Of a stretch of 64,000 bases of DNA, positions 9,063-17,464 are shown piece by piece. The translations under genes and the position numbers were made by a program. The first letter of the stretch is position 1, and every line of letters begins with the position of its first letter. Source of the DNA: Planctomycetaceae bacterium (GTDB taxonomy: Bacteria; Planctomycetota; Planctomycetia; Planctomycetales; Planctomycetaceae); NCBI GenBank assembly GCA_041398825.1, contig JAWKTX010000002.1:62001-126000 (forward strand). The letters run 5' to 3'. Under the pieces are notes generated by a model that worked only from the letters and a program-made list of their open reading frames with translations, was not told the origin of the DNA and ran no database searches.

Positions 9063-9527
9063 TTCACCGGTGTCGGATGCATTGCTGAATGCTGTTCAAT
9101 GATGAGTTCGCATACAGAATCGCCACTGTTCTCGTCGTGATATTCACATGCTGAGCGTGAACGTCAGCGCCGTTCCATGTGGGCAGAATCAAGGTTGTTT
9201 GGGATGCGTCACTGGTCCTCTCACGGGATTGTCTCGGAAGACGGCGAGCGCGACGTCGTGATCATTGCAATCAACGATCGCAGCAGATCCGGACCATTCC
9301 ACAGTCAAAGAATTCATTGATCCGGGCCGGTTCTTATACGGATCCTGTTGGCGCTTCGTGCCTGTTTGTACGGTGGTCAACTGCGACTGAATTCCGGAAT
9401 CTTCGGAAGACTTCGAAAAACTTTGCGTCGCAGCGACGGGATGTTCGCCTTGATTCTGGATGCGTGTGGTCCGTCGTATGGCCTCAGCGCGCCTTGCCAG
9501 TTCCAACACGATCAACCGGGGGCTCGA

Positions 9528-12500
9528 ATGTCAGGACACTCCTCAGAATCGGCCGCGATATGCAATTCGCTGAACCAGAGCTGGAAAGGTTTCAGGAATC
9601 TGCCTGGGCAGCTTAGAAAACGACGCAGAGCATCACGCTTTAATGGACAGCGTTTAGACAGCGTGCTCGAACAACGAATTGTTCCCGCGACGATTGCTTT
9701 TGAAGCGGGAGTGGCGCTCGGGTTGTCGAACTTCCTTGACAGCGAATCACTTCTGGTTGAATTTGCAGACGAATCCAACGTGCGATTTACGTTGGGTGAA
9801 TCGGCAGGGGATACCTGGCAGGCTGTGTTCGACCCCGGCCCGGGGGTTGATGGAATCGGCACTCGGACTCTGACCATTGCAACATCTGTGTTGTCCGGAA
9901 GTCTTGTGCATGTGGGAGAGCTGAACTCCAACGGTTTGCAGCTAGCGGTCGTGGGTTCTGGTTTTGACCAGCCTTTTCCATTTTCGTTCCAGGCCGGGCT
10001 TCTGGGGGAGTTAGCCCGCGTCGACTTCCCGGCAGAAACGAGATTCCTGGGTGGACTGGATGTATCCGTCGGCCACTATGGCAACTACAGCTTTGAGCAA
10101 ACAGTCGCGACAAGTCCCATCAGCTTTGGCGGTCCGATCTTCGTTGAGGGGAATGTCAACTTTCGATCGTCTGGCGAATTGCGATTTGATCATGACTTTA
10201 CTCTGACCGGCCCCACTGGTGCTGAAGCGATGAGCGTGGTCGCCGAGCAAATTGTCGTTGATGCGAACGTACAAACCGTCGATCCTGACGGGCCTGGGGG
10301 CGTTTCGGTCACTGCGTCAATCCAGATGCTGGCCGCCGGGGAGATTTTTCTGAATGGGACTGTGTCGACGGGTGATGTTGTGTCATCGACACCCGATCCA
10401 ATATTCAGCGTGATCGCGTCCGGAGTCATCAATCTTCGATCCGGGCATCAGTATTCGTCGCCGGAAGAGTTCGCCTCGATCCTGGGGACGCAGAATGGAC
10501 GTCTCGTCACCGGAAATGCAACGAACACGGCCGGCGGTCCCGCGTATAGTGGCAGCATCACCGTCGAATCGATTATCGGCGCCATTCAACTCCCAGCGGT
10601 CGATGCGATCACGACGGGCGATGCGATCACCGTTCCGGTTGAAGATCAGAATTCCTTTACTGGTTCCGGTGATATTAGAATTCACAGCCGCGAGGGGATC
10701 TATGCGTCCAACGCATCCGGAGCGCTGAGTATCCGGACGGGGCTGGCAATGGCATCCACCGGTGCTGGGTTTGATGATGCTGGCTATGGCTCTCTCTATA
10801 TCAACGATCTGTATGAACTGGACAGTCAGTACAGTAGCGACATCCACATCACGAGTGCTGCTCCACTGCGAGTCAAAGAGCTTCGAACGAATCCGGAGCT
10901 TACAAATACCGTCGAGATCGACACAACGTCGTCACTGCTAGTGCTCGAGTTGATTCCGAACTTTGCTGATGATCATGTGGGACTGGCGGGAGACCAGATT
11001 TCGTTCCGGGCCTCGACAGGCGGTGCGATTGAATTTCTCGGCCCCTCCAACGGCGGTGCATTCAATATTGGATCCGGAAATTTGACGCTGGTTGCCGGGG
11101 AGCTCCGAAGCCGCTGGTGGATCGGAGATGTCCCGGGTGCCGTGCCGGATACGATTGCCGGCACGGGAACGGTCACGATCCGCTCAGCCTCTGGCGAGGG
11201 TGTCAGCCTGGGTGCGCCTGACCTGGAAGATCCTCTGCGGCCCACGGATGATTTGGTACTGACAGACGAATTTCTCGTTGCTTTTAAGGAGGGATTCTCT
11301 GAACTGATCTTTGGCGGAGGGGATCTCGAAGAAAGAGTGACGGTCGTCACGTTCGCAGCAGTTCATGATAACCTGAGACTGACGGCGCAGGTGGTCGAAG
11401 GAATCGGGAGGGCTGAGACCGAGAAGAGCTTAGTTGTTGATGCCACACGTGGTTCTATTGGGAGCGGTGTGAGCCTTCTGCGTCTGAGGGCAGCCGATAC
11501 CATGCTCTTCAGGACAGCCGCTGTCGGCGGACCTGGCGACATCTGGGTGTCGCTTGGTACCTCGAAATTCGGCGTGGCGGACGGAATCGAACTCGGTAAC
11601 CAGCGTGAGACAATCCTGCCTCAGGTGAAAGTCGAGACGGGACCGGGCCTGCAGGTCGTGACGCTGCAAAGTGACGCGATCTTTGTGAACGGCTCCATGG
11701 AGCTGGACGATCACCTGAATCTGCGAGGACTCGGATTTGTACAGGCCAACGGATTACTTTCCGCGTCCTCTATGAACGTACTCGGCGTCGAAGGTATTCA
11801 GGGCGGGACGCTTCGAACAACATCCGGAGACCTGTCTCTGCACACGGTGAATCGAGCAATCGGCAGTTCAAGTAACGATGTGGTGGTCGATGTGGCCGGT
11901 CAGCTGATTATCCAAACGGAAGCGCCCGGCGGGGCGGATGGTGATGTGTTTATTCGTTCGACGGGCACAATTCTGATTGGCGGGATGTCGACAGGCCCCG
12001 ATCCCGACGTTGTCCACATCTCCTCAACCGGTGGCAATGTTTCGCTGGGTGGCAGCGTTGTCGTGAATGATGACCTGCAGATTTCTTCCGCGGGAACGGT
12101 CAACCTCTCGGTGCCCAACATGCAGACTGGCAGCCTCACCGTGAACAGCCAGTCGGGAGTCACAGGGACCGGAACAGTCAAGTCGACGAACTCCTCCGGG
12201 ATCGTGCTGATCGCAGTCAACGGCGGCGTCGGGGCTAACGGCGTGCCGGTCAACATCCTGCTGGAAAATGGCGGCAAACTGATTACCACATCCAGCGGTG
12301 ACCAGTTTGTGGCCTCAACAGGCACGGTCGCGGTGGATACGCTTGGTGCAGGTACCGGACAGATCAATATCGCTGGCGGCACTTTTCAGCTGACATCCAG
12401 TGACGGCGTATCGAACTCAAGTACCCTGGCCATTTTGACGGGCGGAACGCTGGACATCCAGTCCTTCGATGAGGTGGTCTCTGGCTTAACGATTGACGGA

Positions 12501-13982
12501 GGTCAGGTCATTTCGTCGACGGGCACCATTGTCAGCACGTCGGGAGTTGTGCTTGTCACCACTGGCGAAGCATCCGGGATCGGGGGGGATCAAAACGTCG
12601 AGAAGACCGGCGAAGGCGGTTTTATTTTTCACGGTGATAATCCAACGACCGGAATCATCAGTGTTGGAGCCGGGACTCTGATCTTTGGTGCAGACGCAAC
12701 CGCACAGAATTCAACGATCAGTGTTGGCCAGAACGGCACAGTCACGTCCACCTCTGAAGCTCCGGTAATTTCCGTGGGAAACGTGGCGCTTTCGACGTTT
12801 GCCCTCGTCACAGCTGGCAACAGTCCGGGAATCTTTGGGATGGGTCAGCTTCAAGGGCAACCCGGGGCTCGCATGCTGATCGAAATCATGGGACCCGATC
12901 CGGGCACCGGTTACGATCAAATCATTGTCAGCGAGTCAGCTGATATCACTGGGATGGATTTGATCATCCAGATGACCTCATACACACCGGCGACAGATGC
13001 ACATTTCACCATCCTTGATAATTGGAGCTCTCAGCCAATCATTGGGACATTTGCCGGATTGGCCGAAGGGAGTGTTCTCTCCCTTGATGGCGTCGAATTT
13101 CAACTGAGCTACGTCGGCGGTGACGGAAATGACATCGTTTTGTCCCGACACACAGCCACGGGGCCCACGGACATATTGCTTGACAACAATCTCGTCCCGG
13201 AAAACCAACCCAAAAATGGTTTGATTGGCAGCTTTTCGACGCTTGGTGAAGATCCGGATGTCTCCTATACGTATGACCTCGTTTCAGGTGAGGGAAGCGA
13301 GGACAACGCTGCTTTTCAGATTTTCCGAGGGAAGTCACTGACGCCAGTCGAAGCATTCGATTTTGAAATGAAGAACGTTTACTCGATACGAGTTCGTTCC
13401 AATGGTTCCAATGGACTGGTCTACGAAAAGGCATTCCTGATCGAGGTGACGGACGTGACTGAACTAGCTGGCATCGACGTTCAGCTGGGTTTGAATCAGC
13501 GTTCGTATGTTCGCTATCTGGACGCGGTCTTTGATCGCCCGGATGAGCTTCAGGACCTGTTGAACAACAATCGGTTGCAACTGAATCGATATGACCTGAA
13601 TGGCTCCAACGGAAGCAGCATACCACTTCCTTCGTATAGCCTGGTTGGCAACACCATTCGTTTCGACTTTGGTGTTCAGGGGATCGGTGGCAATCGCAAT
13701 TCCAATGTCGGTGACGGCTACTATCAGCTGGTCTTCGATCACGACGGCGATGGCGGCTTTGAGGCCGGTTCACCAATGAAGAGCTTCCATCGATTGCTCG
13801 GTGATGTGAATGGTGACGGCAAAGTGGATGCGATTGATAAGTCACAAGTGCTGCTTGCCAATCGCACCTCAAACGCAGAATCCGATGCGAACGGGGATGG
13901 CATCGTCAATCTGACAGACATGTCGCTCGTCAACCGTGCCTTTGGAAGGAAACTGAAAGAGGATCTGTTCAGCGATGATTAA
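9528..13982 (+). CDS. Giant secreted beta-repeat protein with C-terminal dockerin
   Basis: The 1484-residue protein starts at ATG 9528 behind a G-rich patch. The N-terminus is basic (LRKRRRASRF) and leads to LEQRIVPA at residues 47-54, the LExRxVPA signature near the start of many planctomycete exported proteins. Residues about 60-1210 are Gly/Thr/Val-rich with recurring short strands such as ISSTGGNVSLGG, TGTVAVDTLGAGTG and ISVGAGTLIFG. These resemble autotransporter- or haemagglutinin-like beta-helix repeats. Around 1217-1314 a cadherin-like unit (NLVPENQPKNGLIGSFST) follows. Near residue 1423 comes LLGDVNGDGKVDAIDKSQVL and then SDANGDGIVNLTDMSLVNRA, the two calcium-binding halves of a type I dockerin. 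It should be a cell-surface or matrix protein held through the dockerin. The cohesin partner is not known. Confidence 0.85.
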   Translation: MSGHSSESAAICNSLNQSWKGFRNLPGQLRKRRRASRFNGQRLDSVLEQRIVPATIAFEAGVALGLSNFLDSESLLVEFADESNVRFTLGESAGDTWQAVFDPGPGVDGIGTRTLTIATSVLSGSLVHVGELNSNGLQLAVVGSGFDQPFPFSFQAGLLGELARVDFPAETRFLGGLDVSVGHYGNYSFEQTVATSPISFGGPIFVEGNVNFRSSGELRFDHDFTLTGPTGAEAMSVVAEQIVVDANVQTVDPDGPGGVSVTASIQMLAAGEIFLNGTVSTGDVVSSTPDPIFSVIASGVINLRSGHQYSSPEEFASILGTQNGRLVTGNATNTAGGPAYSGSITVESIIGAIQLPAVDAITTGDAITVPVEDQNSFTGSGDIRIHSREGIYASNASGALSIRTGLAMASTGAGFDDAGYGSLYINDLYELDSQYSSDIHITSAAPLRVKELRTNPELTNTVEIDTTSSLLVLELIPNFADDHVGLAGDQISFRASTGGAIEFLGPSNGGAFNIGSGNLTLVAGELRSRWWIGDVPGAVPDTIAGTGTVTIRSASGEGVSLGAPDLEDPLRPTDDLVLTDEFLVAFKEGFSELIFGGGDLEERVTVVTFAAVHDNLRLTAQVVEGIGRAETEKSLVVDATRGSIGSGVSLLRLRAADTMLFRTAAVGGPGDIWVSLGTSKFGVADGIELGNQRETILPQVKVETGPGLQVVTLQSDAIFVNGSMELDDHLNLRGLGFVQANGLLSASSMNVLGVEGIQGGTLRTTSGDLSLHTVNRAIGSSSNDVVVDVAGQLIIQTEAPGGADGDVFIRSTGTILIGGMSTGPDPDVVHISSTGGNVSLGGSVVVNDDLQISSAGTVNLSVPNMQTGSLTVNSQSGVTGTGTVKSTNSSGIVLIAVNGGVGANGVPVNILLENGGKLITTSSGDQFVASTGTVAVDTLGAGTGQINIAGGTFQLTSSDGVSNSSTLAILTGGTLDIQSFDEVVSGLTIDGGQVISSTGTIVSTSGVVLVTTGEASGIGGDQNVEKTGEGGFIFHGDNPTTGIISVGAGTLIFGADATAQNSTISVGQNGTVTSTSEAPVISVGNVALSTFALVTAGNSPGIFGMGQLQGQPGARMLIEIMGPDPGTGYDQIIVSESADITGMDLIIQMTSYTPATDAHFTILDNWSSQPIIGTFAGLAEGSVLSLDGVEFQLSYVGGDGNDIVLSRHTATGPTDILLDNNLVPENQPKNGLIGSFSTLGEDPDVSYTYDLVSGEGSEDNAAFQIFRGKSLTPVEAFDFEMKNVYSIRVRSNGSNGLVYEKAFLIEVTDVTELAGIDVQLGLNQRSYVRYLDAVFDRPDELQDLLNNNRLQLNRYDLNGSNGSSIPLPSYSLVGNTIRFDFGVQGIGGNRNSNVGDGYYQLVFDHDGDGGFEAGSPMKSFHRLLGDVNGDGKVDAIDKSQVLLANRTSNAESDANGDGIVNLTDMSLVNRAFGRKLKEDLFSDD

Positions 13983-14062
13983 TTCCTGCGGATATTGGCT
14001 GGAGTCTCAGAAATCGCAGGATGCTGTCGCTTGAGTGTTGTCATTCTGAATGGTCTGAAGAT

Positions 14063-14752
14063 ATGAAACCGTTTCCATTGTTAAGTTTTGTCGTGCTGAC
14101 GTGTCTGATGACGAAAGCAGACGCCGGAATCATCGTCTCGTTCTCGCCAACAATACCGTCACCGCTGGTGGCTGGCGGTTCCGGACAAGTCGACGTTCTG
14201 ATCGCCAGTGACACCGGCACAGACTTGCTCGACCAGTATCTGGCAAGTGTGGTTCTCTCTCCAGTTGGAGGACCACTCGGTGGTCTTGTGTTCTCGCCAT
14301 TTCAGTCCGAGACATTTCTAACCGATTCCAGTTATGTCTTCTTCAATCGCAGTCAGAGCGTGAATCTCGGTGCTCCCGCTGGTACCGTCAATTTCAGCGG
14401 TGATGTGTATTCTGCGTATGACGCCACGGACGACGGCAGCGGGCCACCGCCAGCCCCGGGGCTGCAAGATCCCATCTTTGTGCCAACAGTGGGCAACGAA
14501 GCACTGTTGTTTCGACTCGACCTGGACGCCCTAGCTGCAGGAACTTATGAGATTGACCTCGATCCCCTGTCGCAGTTCGTTGATGAGAACGGATTCGACA
14601 TATTCTTCGCCTCAACCTCAGGATTCCTGACGGTGAATCCCGCGCCGGCGGCTGTGCCGGAACCCGGCAGCATTCTGCTACTAAGCGTCGGAACGATGGT
14701 TGCAGCGGTCCGATATCGACGGTGTAAACAAGCAAGTGAGTCAATCGCATAG
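14063..14752 (+). CDS. PEP-CTERM sorted extracellular protein
   Basis: Start at ATG 14063 (a longer frame begins at 14021) gives MKPFPLLSFVVLTCLMTKADAG, a signal peptide cleaved near ADA. The body of about 170 residues is rich in Ser, Gly and Asp, with alternating hydrophobic strands (VDVLIASDTGTDLLDQYLAS, LGGLVFSPFQSETFL) that resemble the cohesin-like folds seen in some PEP-CTERM proteins. That resemblance is weak and by eye. The C-terminus is diagnostic: VPEPGS, a hydrophobic helix (ILLLSVGTMVAAV) and a basic tail RYRRCK, the PEP-CTERM signal processed by exosortase. No exosortase lies in the window. It follows the dockerin gene by 80 bases and may be co-transcribed. Confidence 0.82.
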   Translation: MKPFPLLSFVVLTCLMTKADAGIIVSFSPTIPSPLVAGGSGQVDVLIASDTGTDLLDQYLASVVLSPVGGPLGGLVFSPFQSETFLTDSSYVFFNRSQSVNLGAPAGTVNFSGDVYSAYDATDDGSGPPPAPGLQDPIFVPTVGNEALLFRLDLDALAAGTYEIDLDPLSQFVDENGFDIFFASTSGFLTVNPAPAAVPEPGSILLLSVGTMVAAVRYRRCKQASESIA

Positions 14753-14958
14753 TCGCGGGAAGCTTGAGACGAACGTGCCTTCGTTTGACCCGTGGCCGAG
14801 TGAGTCCAGGCGGTTGGCTCAGGCCCGCGACAACCAAACCGGCGGCCACGTGTCAAACGGCTGTCGACACTACACGAAAGCACCGGATTGTGGCATAATT
14901 TGCGAGGTAGAATTGGCGAGTTCGTCTCCCGTCGTTTGCCTCACAAATGGTGCCGTGA

Positions 14959-15516
14959 ATGTCTGACGTGACATTGATCCTGCAGCAGATTGAATCCGGT
15001 GAAGCCGAAGCGGCGGAGCGGTTGATGCCGCTGGTGTATGACGAACTGCGTAGGCTCGCGGCATCGAAACTCGCGGCGGAAAGACCGGACCATACGCTGC
15101 AGGCGACGGCGCTGGTGCATGAAGCGTATATGCGGCTCGTGGGATCGGATCAGCCGTGGCAGGGAAAGGCCCATTTCTTTGCTGCTGCTGCCAATTCCAT
15201 GCGGCAGATTCTGATTAACTGGGCATTGGCGAAAAAAGCCGACAAGCGAGGCGGCGCGGCCAAACGGATCGACATGGACGACCTGGCTCCGTCGTACACC
15301 ACCGATCCCGACATGCTGCTCGATCTGGATCAGGCTCTGACGGAACTGGCGGCCGAAGATCATGATTCTGCGGAACTCGTCAAGCTGCGGTTATTCGCAG
15401 GGCTCTCTGTCACTGAAGCCGGTGAAGCTCTGAAGCAGTCTCGTACGGAAGCCTACGAGAACTGGAAATTCGCCCGCGCGTGGTTTGCGGCTCGTGCGAT
15501 GAACGGGGCGAACTGA
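14959..15516 (+). CDS. ECF sigma factor of the planctomycete TIGR02999 type
   Basis: The 185-residue product begins MSDVTLILQQIESGEAEAAE and continues with RLMPLVYDELRRLAASKL and TLQATALVHEAYMRLVG, the signature of the ECF subfamily TIGR02999. ARG-free HFFAAAANSMRQILINWA completes region 2. Region 4 lies at about 125-180, with LTELAAEDHDSAELVKLRLF and the helix-turn-helix GLSVTEAGEALKQSRTEAYENW. This subfamily is usually encoded next to a kinase with a TPR tail. Such a kinase lies 2 kb downstream at 17465, separated by a secreted repeat protein and a REP-like element. No anti-sigma gene is seen. Confidence 0.9.
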   Translation: MSDVTLILQQIESGEAEAAERLMPLVYDELRRLAASKLAAERPDHTLQATALVHEAYMRLVGSDQPWQGKAHFFAAAANSMRQILINWALAKKADKRGGAAKRIDMDDLAPSYTTDPDMLLDLDQALTELAAEDHDSAELVKLRLFAGLSVTEAGEALKQSRTEAYENWKFARAWFAARAMNGAN

Positions 15517-15554
15517 GAGCGTTCGCACGTGCGGAAACCAGGACTGAGTTGGCT

Positions 15555-15617
15555 TGTAGGACGGCCTTTTTAGGCCGTACCCATCGGTCTTCGACGGCCT
15601 GAAAAGGCCGTCCTACA
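15555..15617. repeat. REP-like nested inverted repeat
   Basis: Outer arms TGTAGGACGGCC (15555-15566) and GGCCGTCCTACA (15606-15617) are perfect complements. Each arm also folds alone: GGCCTTTTTAGGCC on the left and GGCCTGAAAAGGCC on the right. Two small hairpins nested in one large one is the layout of a REP pair (BIME-like). It sits 39 bases after the ECF sigma stop and could also end that transcript. Confidence 0.65.
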
Positions 15618-15837
15618 GCAAGTCGTCTGCGAACCGCACGACGTAGAAATTTCCAGAGAATTCTCCGGACGACTTTCGGATGAATCCTGCATTGAATCGT
15701 GGTGAGACAAAGAGCCGCGAAATTCGCCGCTTCCGTTGGATGGTTCCGAATCGAGACCATCGACACGTCTTCCCCGTCGAACACGCTGTGCCGCTTCGAT
15801 GTTGAGTCAAACCGACAGCCAATTACAGGAAGCTCCC

Positions 15838-17331
15838 ATGTCTCTGCTCCGAAGACTTCTGTTAAGCCTTGCCGCCGCGATGGTTCTGTCCGACGTCGCT
15901 CTGGCTCAAAAGGGCGGCGGCAAGACCACGCCAAAGCTCTCCATAACGATCTCGCCATCCACCATCTATGAAGGAAATACTGCAGCAGGGGTAGTGACCC
16001 ACAACAACTCCAATACGACTTCGGCTGTCAAGGTGACGCTGAGTACCAGTGACAAGACGGAAGCTGTAGTTCCCATGACTGTCACGATCCCTGCGGGAAC
16101 GACTTCGGCGACGTTCCTTGTGAACACCTTGAGTGACGGAATCGTGGATGGGAATCAACCAGCGAGAATCTCCGCCAGTGCCAAAGGTTATAGTTCCACC
16201 ATCGCTGATATTATCGTGAGTGACAAACCCATCTTCGAATATCGCACGACAGTCGTACCCACATCAAGTACCGTGCGAAATATCAACGGCATCACCAACA
16301 ACCGTCGTGTCTTCGGCGCGATTTGGAACTCTGATGGTAGTGATCAGTGCGGTTTCATGTATGACCAGGTCACCGGTAACGTCTACGAAATGAACAGGAT
16401 TTCCGCCCTCGCTGCGCAGGTGCATCAACTGACGGACGCGGATTTCTCGATCTACTCCATTACTAGTATGAACGAGAGCGGAGTGATGACAGGATATATT
16501 GAGAACAGCACTTCAGGCATTCGTTATGGAATAATCATCGATCCAATTGTTGAAGGTCAATTCAACGACGATCCGATTGACTGGATCGTTGAACTGTTGC
16601 CAGATCTGGGCAGCACGTATACGCAACCGACGCAGATCAACGAGTTTGGCGATGTTGTCGGGGTCTTCCGGCAGCCCGATGGGTTTTGGGGCGCGTATAT
16701 CTGCAATCCGTGGAGCGGAGGAACGCCTTCCGTATTGCCCGTCACTCTATCGGGTGGCTCCCTTGTGGTAAAACTAAACGATTTCGCAGAAGTGGCAGGT
16801 GTCGACAGTCTGAGGCGAGCCTTTCGCTACGACTCGTCGACCGAACCCGTCCAGTTTTACTCAGACGCGGACTATGCGTCGGTAACGGGTCTGAACAATG
16901 CAGGTGTTTTTTCAGGCAGAGCCTGGATCACGGTGCCCGGAACCAGCGGCAACGGCACTACGACTACCCCGGTTGCCTACCGACATGATGGAATACTTCG
17001 GCCGATCGCCGACACCATCGCAGCGGCCCTGGCCGATAGCCTGAAAGAAACAGGAGATGTCGCGTGTTATTCTCAATCGTCCTCGAATCCAATGTTGTCT
17101 CACACTGGGTTCGGTTTGGATGACGCTCCTCACCTATTTTCGCTCTCCGAGTCTATCGCTGCAGATGATCCACTCAAGACATTATTTGTGACGAATGGAG
17201 CCGCTCTGTATGCAATCAACGATCGAGACGATACAGGGTATCCCCAGCTCGTGTGCCGAATGGCGGTTCCCGACGGCAGCGGCGGGACCGCCAGCGTGGC
17301 CGTGATTTTGACTCCGGAGCTCGTGCCGTAG
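15838..17331 (+). CDS. Secreted protein with Calx-beta-like domain and HAF-type repeats
   Basis: The start at ATG 15838 has AGGA about 8 bases upstream and gives 497 residues. The signal peptide is MSLLRRLLLSLAAAMVLSDV ending near ALAQ. Residues about 30-130 (ISPSTIYEGNTAAG, SAVKVTLSTSDKTEAVVPMT, VTIPAGTTSATFLVNTLSDG) have the Calx-beta/immunoglobulin-like pattern. Later come five or more units with an N-x-x-G-x-V-x-G core: NESGVMTGYIENS, NEFGDVVGVFRQPDGFWGAY, NDFAEVAGVDSLRRAFRYDS, NNAGVFSGRAW. They resemble HAF extracellular repeats (TIGR02913), which are thought to form a beta-propeller. It lies between an ECF sigma gene and a TPR kinase, where planctomycetes usually have the two side by side. 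A surface protein controlled by or signalling to that pair is conceivable. Confidence 0.75.
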   Translation: MSLLRRLLLSLAAAMVLSDVALAQKGGGKTTPKLSITISPSTIYEGNTAAGVVTHNNSNTTSAVKVTLSTSDKTEAVVPMTVTIPAGTTSATFLVNTLSDGIVDGNQPARISASAKGYSSTIADIIVSDKPIFEYRTTVVPTSSTVRNINGITNNRRVFGAIWNSDGSDQCGFMYDQVTGNVYEMNRISALAAQVHQLTDADFSIYSITSMNESGVMTGYIENSTSGIRYGIIIDPIVEGQFNDDPIDWIVELLPDLGSTYTQPTQINEFGDVVGVFRQPDGFWGAYICNPWSGGTPSVLPVTLSGGSLVVKLNDFAEVAGVDSLRRAFRYDSSTEPVQFYSDADYASVTGLNNAGVFSGRAWITVPGTSGNGTTTTPVAYRHDGILRPIADTIAAALADSLKETGDVACYSQSSSNPMLSHTGFGLDDAPHLFSLSESIAADDPLKTLFVTNGAALYAINDRDDTGYPQLVCRMAVPDGSGGTASVAVILTPELVP

Positions 17332-17464
17332 CATTCGGAATTCCTAAAGACTATGTCACTGGCGAGCGGAATGCGTCAGCTTTCCGGTACAACTTTCCTC
17401 ACTCGGACCGGCTGGCTGACACCATCCGCTCGCTGAATCATTCTGAATACTTTTGAGCTCGCCC

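Larger units (their letters stand above)
8696..9527. other. Long intergenic region before the giant secreted protein
   Basis: Over 800 bases with no convincing gene. Small frames exist on both strands (for example 8737-8958 plus and 8715-9032 minus), but they have no recognisable domains or good start sites. The frame of the downstream giant gene stays open back to 9348; its codons before 9528 do not look like a signal or a domain. The region holds a hairpin at 8706 and a near-perfect palindrome at 9038, and probably the promoter of the next gene. Confidence 0.5.

Noticed and set aside
13039..13872. 277-residue Arg/His/Ser-rich antisense ORF
   Set aside because: Shadow of the dockerin region.
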